The position numbers and the translations under genes are program-made. Shown in pieces: positions 16,631 to 23,500 of a DNA stretch of 64,000 nucleotides. The DNA comes from Geodermatophilus nigrescens (GTDB lineage Bacteria > Actinomycetota > Actinomycetes > Mycobacteriales > Geodermatophilaceae). The notes under the pieces were generated by a model. That model was not told where the DNA came from, did no database searches, and worked only from the letters and a program-made list of their open reading frames with translations. The stretch spans positions 1,116,001 to 1,180,000 of the forward strand of contig NZ_FQVX01000002.1 in NCBI RefSeq assembly GCF_900129495.1. The letters run 5' to 3'. Each line of letters starts with the position of its first letter. Within the stretch, counting starts at the first letter, position 1.

Positions 16631-17799
16631 CAGCGCAGCCCCAGCCCTCGCGCCACGATCCCCTTGAGGATCTCGTTGGTGCCGCCGCGCAGCGTGTAGC
16701 CCGGCGCGTGCAGCTGCGCCTCGGCCAGCGCCCGCCCGAGCGGGTCGGGGCTGTCCAGCGACGCCGGCACGTCGGCCACCCGGCGCACCTCGTCGACGAC
16801 GTCCTGCTCGAACGTCGTCCCCACGTCCTTGACCAGCGCGGCCGGGATGTCGGGCAGCTCCCCGCGGTCCAGGGCCGCGGCGATGCGCAGCGACAGCTGG
16901 CGCAGCGCCAGCGCCCGTGACGACAGCCGGCCCAGCGTGGCCAGCTGCGCCGGGTCCTGCGTGGCGGCGGCGCGGCGGCCGAACTCCGCCAGCAGCGGCC
17001 AGGTGGACAGGAACCGCTCGGGGCCCGATCGCTCGAACGCGAGCTCCGCGGTCACCTGGTGCCAGCCGGCGCCCTCGGTGCCCAGCAGCATGTCGCCGGG
17101 GACGACGACGTCGCTGAACACGACCTCGTTGAAGTGGTGGCCGCCGTCGAGGATGCGGATCGGGTTGATGGCGATCCCCGGCAGCGACAGGTCGACCAGC
17201 AGCTGGGTGAGGCCCTGGTGCTTGCCGCGCGGGCCCTCCCCGGGCGGGCCGGTGCGCACCAGCACGATCGCGTAGTGCGAGTGGTGGGCGTTGCTCGTCC
17301 AGACCTTCGCGCCGTTGACGACGAAGTCGCCGTCGGCGTTGCGGGTGGCCCGGGTGCGGATGGAGGCGAGGTCGGAGCCGCTGTCGGGCTCGCTCATCCC
17401 GATGACGAAGTAGCACTCCCCCGCGGCGATGCGCGGCAGGATCTCCTTGCGCTGCGCCTCGGTGCCGTAGCGCAGCAGGTTCGGCCCGGACTGCCGGTCG
17501 GCGATCCAGTGCGCGGCCACCGGGGCGCCGGCGGCGAGCAGCTCCTCGGTGACGGCGTAGCGCTCCTGCGCGGTGCGCTCGTGGCCGCCGTACTCCTTCG
17601 GCCAGGTCATGCCGAGCCAGCCGCGGGCGCCGAGCTTGCGGGAGAACTCCGGGTCGACGCCGGACAGCCAGGTGTCGACGTGCGTGCTGAAGCTGCCGGC
17701 GGCGAGCTCCTCGGCGAGGAACTGGCGCACCTCGAGCCGCACGCGCTCGGCGGCCTCGGACGGTGGCGCGGGCGCCAGGGTGAGCTGGTCGGTGGTCAT
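16630..17799 (-). CDS. Acyl-CoA dehydrogenase, main subunit
   Basis: 389 residues from ATG 17799, with GGGAG upstream (a longer start at 17850 looks less good). Family marks: WPKEYGGHERTAQERY, the FAD/substrate strand CYFVIGMSEPDSGSDLAS, NGAKVWTSNAHHSHY, and the C-terminal YTLRGGTNEILKGIVARGLG. It would oxidise an acyl-CoA to the enoyl-CoA and pass electrons to ETF. Coupled by a one-base overlap to the second dehydrogenase. No other beta-oxidation gene is next to it; a thiolase and FabG-type reductase are 16 kb away. Confidence 0.9.
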   Translation of the reverse strand: MTTDQLTLAPAPPSEAAERVRLEVRQFLAEELAAGSFSTHVDTWLSGVDPEFSRKLGARGWLGMTWPKEYGGHERTAQERYAVTEELLAAGAPVAAHWIADRQSGPNLLRYGTEAQRKEILPRIAAGECYFVIGMSEPDSGSDLASIRTRATRNADGDFVVNGAKVWTSNAHHSHYAIVLVRTGPPGEGPRGKHQGLTQLLVDLSLPGIAINPIRILDGGHHFNEVVFSDVVVPGDMLLGTEGAGWHQVTAELAFERSGPERFLSTWPLLAEFGRRAAATQDPAQLATLGRLSSRALALRQLSLRIAAALDRGELPDIPAALVKDVGTTFEQDVVDEVRRVADVPASLDSPDPLGRALAEAQLHAPGYTLRGGTNEILKGIVARGLGLR

Positions 17800-17825
17800 G
17801 CGGTCTCCCACGTCGGCGTGGCAGT

Positions 17826-17852
17826 GGTCACCGTCGGTTGTACAGGTCACCG
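17826..17852 (-). promoter_or_regulatory. Direct repeat upstream of the acyl-CoA dehydrogenase pair
   Basis: GGTCACCG occurs at 17826-17833 and again at 17845-17852, 19 bases apart, flanking TTGTACA. The spacing (about two helical turns) and location 27-53 bases before the start fit an operator over the promoter. The cognate regulator is unknown. Confidence 0.35.
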
Positions 17853-17933
17853 ACGTGTCGCACCCGCGGGCGGGGGTGTCGGATGTCCCACTCCCGGGAC
17901 TGCATCCGGCCGTGCACCCGACGCGCCCGCGGG

Positions 17934-18227
17934 TCAGGAGCGGTCGTCGCCCGGGAAGGCGTCGGCGGCGAGCCGCCGCAGCTCCGCGACCGCGTCGCCC
18001 GCGGCGACCGCCAGCCGCCCGGCCGCCTCGGACACCAGCCGGCGGACGGTCGCCGGGTCGAAGCCGAGGAACTCCCCGATCCCGGCGGCGACGTCGGCCC
18101 CCGGGAAGGCCGGGGGCGGCTCGGCCCCGGACCGCTCCGGTGACCAGCGCATCGCGTCCCCGGAGACGGTCAGGTCGGCGCCCGCGCCGTCGAGCGCGTC
18201 GGACAGGTCCCCCGGCTCAGGTCCCAC
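17934..18227 (-). CDS. Hypothetical protein, 97 residues
   Basis: GTG 18227 follows GAGGAGG at five bases, which supports the start. The protein is acidic, with a Pro/Gly-rich first half and a helical second half: GEFLGFDPATVRRLVSEAAG. No Cys, membrane segment or recognisable domain. It lies between the dehydrogenase pair and the stress phosphatase on the same strand; the phosphatase ends in the tandem array 80 bases upstream. Confidence 0.6.
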   Translation of the reverse strand: MGPEPGDLSDALDGAGADLTVSGDAMRWSPERSGAEPPPAFPGADVAAGIGEFLGFDPATVRRLVSEAAGRLAVAAGDAVAELRRLAADAFPGDDRS

Positions 18228-18304
18228 GGCCGCCTCCTCGCGGGTGGGCGCCGGCGCGGCCGGCGCTACGGGGATGGTCCGCCCGCCGGGACCGGGCGTC
18301 CACC

Positions 18305-18388
18305 GGTCAGGGCAGCCGGGTCAGGGCAGCCGGGTCAGAGCAACCGGGTCAGAGCAACGGGGTCAGGGCAACCGGGTCAGGGCCAGCA
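18305..18388. repeat. 14-base tandem array spanning the RsbP-like stop codon
   Basis: Five full units and one partial unit of 14 bases on the plus strand (type GGTCAGGGCAACCG) start at 18305, 18319, 18333, 18347, 18361 and 18375. Each carries TCA, i.e. TGA on the coding minus strand. The real stop is at 18365-18363; because 14 is not a multiple of three, later units put TGA in the other frames. Confidence 0.9.
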
Positions 18389-20624
18389 GCGCGACGTCGT
18401 CGGCCCGGCGCGGCCCGGTGAGCGCGGCGAGCAGCCGGTCGGCCAGCACGCCGGGGTCGGCGTCCCCGCCGTCGCGGGCCGCGTCGGCGGCGACCGTGCG
18501 CAGCCGGGCCAGGCCGTCGTCGAGGTCGGCCGTGCGGCTCTCCACCAGCCCGTCGGTGTAGAGCACCAGGGTGGCGCCGGGCAGCAGCACGCCGGTCCAC
18601 TCCGGCGCCGGGCCCGGCGGCGCGCCGAGCAGCCGGCCGGGGACGACGTCGAGCAGCTCGGCCCGCCCGCCGGCGACCACCAGCGGCGGGAGGTGCCCGG
18701 CCGACGCGATCCGCAGCGCCCCGGTGGCCGGGTCGAGCCGGGCGAACAGCGCGGTGGCCATCCGCGGCAGGCCGAGCAGCGGCCAGCTGCCGTGCAGCCG
18801 GTCGACCAGCTCGGCCGGGCCCGGCCGCTCGGCCAGCAGCGCGCGGTGCACGCTGCGCAGCTGGCCCATCGTGGCGGCGGCGGTGACGTCGTGGCCGACG
18901 ACGTCGCCGACGGCCAGCGCCACGTCGCCCTCGGGCAGCGGCACGACGTCGTGGAAGTCGCCGCCGACGTCGGCGCCGCGGCTGCCTGGCAGGTAGCGCG
19001 CCGCCACCGCGAGGCCGGGCAGGTGCGGGGGCGCCGGCGGCAGCAGGCTGGCCTGCAGCGTGTGCGACGTCCGCGACTCCAGCTCGAAGCGCGCGGCGAC
19101 CTCCATGCCCTGCGCCATCTGCAGCGCCAGCTGCTCGGCGGTGTCGACGTCGGCCTCGGTGAACGAGCCGCGCCGGACGTCGTTGCCCAGGGTGATCACC
19201 CCGAGCGGCCGGTTGTCGACCACCAGCGGCACGCAGATGAGGTCGGTGACCTCCAGCGCCCGCGAGATCGCCAGGTGGCCGGGGCCGGAGGTGAACCGCG
19301 CTCGCAACGCCTCGTCGATGCCGCGCAGCCACACCGTCCGGCGGCCGACCATCGCCTGCACGCTCGGGTGGGAGCCGTCGCGCCGCGGCAGGTGCACGTC
19401 GCGCAGCTCCTCGATGAGTGACCGGCGCGTCGGGTCGGCGTGCGCGACCACCGGCTCGGTCAGGCCGTGCTCGGTCACCAGGTCGATGACGCACATGTCG
19501 GCCAGCCGCTCCACCGCCAGCCGGGCGAGGCCCTCGCTGGTCTCGGCGACCCCGTGGCCGGCGGCCATCAGCCGCGCGGCGTCGAGCAGGAACGCCGAGC
19601 GGGTGGCCTGCCGGGCGGTCTCCTCGTGCAGCCGGACCCGCTCCAGTGCCTGCCCGGCCTGGCGGCCGAGGGTCGCCAGCAGGTCGGCGTCGGCGGGCGC
19701 GAGCGACCCCCGCGTGCCGGGCTCGGCGAGGCTGATGAGGTCGCTGTCGTCGGTGACGCCGAGGACGAGCACGAGCGCCCCGAGGTGCCGGTCGTCGGTG
19801 GCCGACACCGGCACGACGACGATCGCCTCCTGCCCGGCCTCCGCCAGCAGCTCCGCCAGCAGCGGCCAGCGCCCCCGCAGCCCCGGGCCCAGCGGCACCG
19901 TGCGCACCCCGCCGGTGCGCACCAGCTCCGCGCCCGCGCCGGCGGCCTCCGCCATCGCGGCGAGCAGCTCGGGGCCCAGGCCGTCGGCCGAGGCGAGCTC
20001 GACCGGCACCGGCCGGCCCTCGACCGGGCGGCCCGGCCCGCCCGCCGCCAGCCACAGCCCGGCGCCGCCGGCCTGCACCGCCTGCCGGGCCCGGCGGACG
20101 ACGACGTCGGCGACGTCCGCGGGCGTGGCCGCGGCGGCGAGCTCGGACACCACCTGCTGCAGCGTGCGGGCGCGGCCCTCGGACTCCTCGGCGGCCCGCT
20201 GCGCGGCGAGCAGCGCCCGCTCGTAGCGCCGCCGCGAGGTGGCCTCGAACACGGTGGCGCGGATGAGCAGCGGTCGCCCGTCGGGGTCGCGGACCTCGAC
20301 GGCGTTGACCAGGCACGGCAGCACCGACCCGTCGGCGCGGACGACGTCGAGGGCCACCTCGCGCACCGCGCCCTGCAGCCGCAGCAGCGGCGCGAGGTGG
20401 GTCTCGTAGTAGACCCGCCCGCCCGCGCTGAGCAGGTCGGGCAGCCGGCTGCCGCGGATGTCGTCGGGAGCCCGGCCGGTCCAGGAGCAGAAGGTGCCGT
20501 TGACCTTGACGACCCGCCCGTCCGGGACCATCGACAGGTACCCGCAGGGCGCGTTCTCGTAGAGGTCGGCGGGGTCCTCCTCCAGCAGCCGCGCCAGCCC
20601 GCCCGCCCCGTGCTCCCCCTGCAC
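18363..20624 (-). CDS. rsbP: PAS-GAF-GAF-PP2C (SpoIIE-type) protein phosphatase, RsbP-like
   Basis: 753 residues from GTG 20624, with GAGGGAG upstream. Domains in order: PAS (~15-135; ENAPCGYLSMVPDGR, FCSWTGRAPDDI), GAF 1 (~160-330), GAF 2 (~345-520; ICVPLVVDNRPLGVI), and a PP2C/SpoIIE domain (~535-750) with LPGSRGADVGGDFHDV, VALAVGDVVGHDV and LVLYTDGLVESR, whose Asp residues bind the metal ions. It should dephosphorylate a STAS anti-sigma antagonist. Bacillus RsbP has only PAS plus PP2C; this one has two extra sensor domains. It directly follows the RsbQ-type gene (10-base gap), the known partner order. Confidence 0.88.
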   Translation of the reverse strand: MQGEHGAGGLARLLEEDPADLYENAPCGYLSMVPDGRVVKVNGTFCSWTGRAPDDIRGSRLPDLLSAGGRVYYETHLAPLLRLQGAVREVALDVVRADGSVLPCLVNAVEVRDPDGRPLLIRATVFEATSRRRYERALLAAQRAAEESEGRARTLQQVVSELAAAATPADVADVVVRRARQAVQAGGAGLWLAAGGPGRPVEGRPVPVELASADGLGPELLAAMAEAAGAGAELVRTGGVRTVPLGPGLRGRWPLLAELLAEAGQEAIVVVPVSATDDRHLGALVLVLGVTDDSDLISLAEPGTRGSLAPADADLLATLGRQAGQALERVRLHEETARQATRSAFLLDAARLMAAGHGVAETSEGLARLAVERLADMCVIDLVTEHGLTEPVVAHADPTRRSLIEELRDVHLPRRDGSHPSVQAMVGRRTVWLRGIDEALRARFTSGPGHLAISRALEVTDLICVPLVVDNRPLGVITLGNDVRRGSFTEADVDTAEQLALQMAQGMEVAARFELESRTSHTLQASLLPPAPPHLPGLAVAARYLPGSRGADVGGDFHDVVPLPEGDVALAVGDVVGHDVTAAATMGQLRSVHRALLAERPGPAELVDRLHGSWPLLGLPRMATALFARLDPATGALRIASAGHLPPLVVAGGRAELLDVVPGRLLGAPPGPAPEWTGVLLPGATLVLYTDGLVESRTADLDDGLARLRTVAADAARDGGDADPGVLADRLLAALTGPRRADDVALLALTRLP

Positions 20625-20634
20625 CGGCGCTCCC

Positions 20635-21435
20635 TCAGGTCCCCGCGAGGAGGAAGGTCCGGATCGCCGCCGCCGTCTCCTCCGGCGCGGACAGGTGCGG
20701 GCAGTGGCCGGTGGCCGCCAGCTGGTGGAAGACGCTGCCGGGCACGTGCGCGTGCACGTACCGGCCGACCGGCTCGGGCGCGATCGTGTCGTCGGTGCAC
20801 TGCAGCACCAGCGTGGGCACGGTGACGGCGGGCAGGTCGGCGCGGTTGTCGGAGAGGAACGTGACCCGCGCGAACTGGCGGGCCACCCCGGGGTCGGTGC
20901 GGCAGAAGCTCTGCTGCAGCTCGGCGGCGACCTCGGGGTTGCCGGGCCCGGCGACGACCGGCGCCAGCGCCGCCGACCAGAGGTCCGGGTCGCTGTCGAG
21001 GGAGTCCAGCAGGCCCGCGATGTCGGCGCGGCTGAACCCGCCGGTGTAGCCCTCGTCGTCGACGTAGCGCGGGCTCGGCCCGACCATCACCAGCGCCCCG
21101 AACAGCTCCGGCGCCCGCCGGACGGCGAGCACGCCGATCATGGAGCTCACCGAGTGGCCGACCAGCACGACGTCGGAGAGGCCGAGCTCGCGGCAGATCT
21201 CGACGACGTCGTCGGCGTACCCATCGAGCGTGCCGTAGCGCCGCGGGTCGTAGGCGCCGACGTCGGACGAGCCGGAGCCGACGTGGTCGAAGGTGACCAC
21301 GCGGTGGTCGACGGAGAAGTGCGGGACGACGGCCCGCCACATCGCCTGGTCGCAGCCGAAGCCGTGTGCCAGCAGCATGGGCCGGCCGGTCGGCGGGCCG
21401 CTCACGCGCACACAGTTCCGCGTGATCACGCTCAC
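20635..21435 (-). CDS. rsbQ: RsbQ-like alpha/beta hydrolase
   Basis: 266 residues from GTG 21435. It starts VSVITRNCVRVSG and has AHGFGCDQAMWR, FDHVGSGSSDVGAYDPRRY, the elbow VGHSVSSMIG (Ser nucleophile), MVGPSPRYVDDEGYTGGFS, CTDDTIAP (Asp) and TGHCPHLS (His). These are close to the RsbQ/KAI2-type hydrolases. In Bacillus, RsbQ is required with the phosphatase RsbP for the energy-stress branch of the sigma-B response. The phosphatase gene follows 10 bases later. The start has TACGGT exactly seven bases upstream and no ribosome site, so the mRNA is probably leaderless. Confidence 0.88.
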   Translation of the reverse strand: MSVITRNCVRVSGPPTGRPMLLAHGFGCDQAMWRAVVPHFSVDHRVVTFDHVGSGSSDVGAYDPRRYGTLDGYADDVVEICRELGLSDVVLVGHSVSSMIGVLAVRRAPELFGALVMVGPSPRYVDDEGYTGGFSRADIAGLLDSLDSDPDLWSAALAPVVAGPGNPEVAAELQQSFCRTDPGVARQFARVTFLSDNRADLPAVTVPTLVLQCTDDTIAPEPVGRYVHAHVPGSVFHQLAATGHCPHLSAPEETAAAIRTFLLAGT

Positions 21436-21442
21436 CGTACCG

Positions 21443-21471
21443 ACCGTAACGGACGCCGCCGTCTGTGTCCC
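21443..21471 (-). promoter_or_regulatory. Predicted leaderless promoter of the rsbQ-rsbP operon
   Basis: On the minus strand: -35 GGGACA (21471-21466), 17-base spacer, -10 TACGGT (21448-21443), then seven bases to the GTG. This spacing places the transcript start at or next to the start codon. Confidence 0.45.
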
Positions 21472-21589
21472 CGTCCCGTTCCACACCGGCGCGGGGCCGC
21501 AGGTCAGCGGGGTGCCCGGCCGGCCGGGGCGCCGGGGCGGGGACGCCGGGAGCCGGGTGCCGGGCGCGACGACGGGCCCGGCACCGGGT

Positions 21590-21721
21590 TCACCAGCGGG
21601 AGGTGCCGCAGTCGCGGCAGCGCTTCTTGGCCGTCGTGGTCTCGCCCTGGCAGTTCGGGCAGGACCAGGTGGCCCGGTCGGTGGTGCGCTCGGTCGGTCG
21701 CTCGGTGACGGTCGTGGTCAT
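21590..21721 (-). CDS. 43-residue zinc-ribbon protein
   Basis: ATG 21721 has GGGGAGAAGAG directly upstream. The product has a Thr/Arg-rich start and then CPNCQGETTTAKKRCRDC, i.e. two CxxC knuckles that should bind one zinc ion. No other domain. Small single-ribbon proteins like this are usually annotated hypothetical; it could be a protein- or nucleic-acid-binding module. It lies upstream of the rsbQ gene on the same strand, with about 150 bases between. Confidence 0.7.
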   Translation of the reverse strand: MTTTVTERPTERTTDRATWSCPNCQGETTTAKKRCRDCGTSRW

Positions 21722-21969
21722 CTCTTCTCCCCTGTCGTCCGGGAGCCCCCGACGGTAGGCAGCCGGGATGACGGGGAGATGTCCTGCGGGTTGCGGAAGG
21801 TTCCGGATCTCCCCTGACTCCGCGTCCATCCCGCCACGGGGCGCTGGCGGCGCACTGGGAACGGGCTGCAAGCCGGCTCCCCAGTCGCGGCCCAGTCCCC
21901 TGCAGGCGGCGGGCGGGAGCGTCCTCCCCAGCGAGCCGGACCACGGCTCCCCACCGAGGAGGCACTGCC

Positions 21970-22635
21970 ATGACCCGCACCCGCCTGACCCGCACGCTGC
22001 TCCGCACCGCCGTCCCCGTGGCCGCGATGGCCACGGTCCTGGCCACCGCCGGCACCGCGTCGGCCGACTCCTACGCCTACAACGCCTACGACACGGACTA
22101 CAACGGCTACTACGACCAGTACGCCTTCGACGACAGCGGCGACGGGTACGAGGACACCTGGGCGATCGACTGGGACGAGAACGGCTACGTCGAGCAGGTC
22201 GCCGTCGACACCGACGGGGACGGCTGGGCCGACACATTCGCCTTCGACAGCGACGAGGACGGCTACAGCGAGGAGGTCGGCGTCGACACGACCTACAACG
22301 GCCTGCCCGACGTGTGGGGCGCCGACAGCGACTACGACGGCTTCATCGACGCCGTGGCCTACGACCACGACGACGACGGCTACGCCGACTGGTCGGAGGC
22401 CGCCGTGCCCTCCTCCTACGCCTACGCGACGGTGACCTACGTCTTCGCCGAGGCCGACGGCTGGGCCTACTGGGAGGTCGGCGTGGAGTACGGCTACGGC
22501 CTGACCGGCGACCACGACAACGGCAGCACCGGCATCGCCGCCCCGGAGTCGGGCACGGTCGAGTTCTCCGGCAACTCCGCCGACGACGACGCCGCGTCCG
22601 ACGCCTTCGCCGAGGCCCTGCGCACCCTGTTCTGA
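21970..22635 (+). CDS. Secreted acidic protein with calcium-binding-like DxDxDG repeats
   Basis: 221 residues with GAGGAGG upstream. A Sec signal peptide ends near TAGTASADS. The mature part repeats a 14-20 residue unit around DxDxDG: DTDGDGWADTF, DSDEDGYSEEV, DSDYDGFIDAV, DHDDDGYADWS, very like thrombospondin type-3 or dockerin calcium loops. It is strongly acidic and rich in Tyr and Trp. The C-terminal ~60 residues (AYATVTYVFAEADGW onward) lack the repeat. It should bind calcium outside the cell; no enzyme motif is visible. Confidence 0.85.
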   Translation: MTRTRLTRTLLRTAVPVAAMATVLATAGTASADSYAYNAYDTDYNGYYDQYAFDDSGDGYEDTWAIDWDENGYVEQVAVDTDGDGWADTFAFDSDEDGYSEEVGVDTTYNGLPDVWGADSDYDGFIDAVAYDHDDDGYADWSEAAVPSSYAYATVTYVFAEADGWAYWEVGVEYGYGLTGDHDNGSTGIAAPESGTVEFSGNSADDDAASDAFAEALRTLF

Positions 22636-22676
22636 CCGGGCCGATGAGTCCGGGGGCCGGCGCCGGTCGGGAGGAC

Positions 22677-23402
22677 GTGAGCACCCTCCTCCTCGTCCCC
22701 GGCGCCGGCGGCCGCGCCTGGTACTGGCACCGCCTGGTCCCCGAGCTGGAGAGCCGCGGGCACCGGGCGGTGGCCGTCGACCTGCCGGCCGGCGACGACG
22801 CCGCGGGCCTGGAGCGCTACGCCGCGGTGGCGACGGCCGCCCTGGACGCGGCGGCCGGGAGCCGCCGGGACGCCGACGTCGACGGGGACGTCGTCGTGGT
22901 CGGGCAGTCGATGGGCGGGCTGAGCGCGCCGCTGGTGGCGGCGCGCCGGCCGGTGCGGCTGCTGGTCCTGCTCAACGCGATGGTCCCGCGGCCCGGCGAG
23001 ACCGGCGGGCAGTGGTGGGAGGCGGTCGGCCAGGCCGCCGCCCGCGCCGAGCTGGCGCGGGCGCAGGGGCGCCCCGAGGACGACGACCCCGACAGCGACT
23101 TCTCCCACGACGTCCCGCCGGAGGTCTGGGCGGCCGGCGCGGACCAGCCGTTCGCGCAGTCGGGCACGCCGTTCGCCGAGCCGTGGCCGCTGCCCGCCTG
23201 GCCCGACGTGCCCACCCGCGTGCTGGCCGGGCGGGACGACCGGTTCTTCCCGCCCGCCCTGCAGCGGCGGGTGGCCCGCGAGCGGCTGGGCCTCGACGTC
23301 GACGAGGTGCCGGGCGGCCACCTGTGCGCGCTGAGCCGGCCGGCCGAGCTGGCGGAACGCCTGGACGGGCTCGTGCGGGAGACGACACGCCCGCACGCGT
23401 GA
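22677..23402 (+). CDS. Alpha/beta hydrolase
   Basis: 241 residues from GTG 22677 with GGGAGG just upstream (ATG 22644 is the alternative). Begins STLLLVPGAGGRAWYW, then the elbow VGQSMGGLSAPLV (Ser), RVLAGRDDRFFP (Asp) and PGGHLCALS (His): a full triad. Such single-domain esterase-like hydrolases are common in actinobacteria and the substrate cannot be told. Preceded 41 bases upstream by the acidic secreted protein; the helicase follows 98 bases later. Confidence 0.85.
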   Translation: MSTLLLVPGAGGRAWYWHRLVPELESRGHRAVAVDLPAGDDAAGLERYAAVATAALDAAAGSRRDADVDGDVVVVGQSMGGLSAPLVAARRPVRLLVLLNAMVPRPGETGGQWWEAVGQAAARAELARAQGRPEDDDPDSDFSHDVPPEVWAAGADQPFAQSGTPFAEPWPLPAWPDVPTRVLAGRDDRFFPPALQRRVARERLGLDVDEVPGGHLCALSRPAELAERLDGLVRETTRPHA

Positions 23403-23500
23403 CGCGCGGCCCGCGACGGCGCAGGATGGACGGCCGCCCGTGGTGCCGGTCATCCGGTACCACGCGGTCCGATCGCCACCCCGAGCACGAGGGAAGTGCA

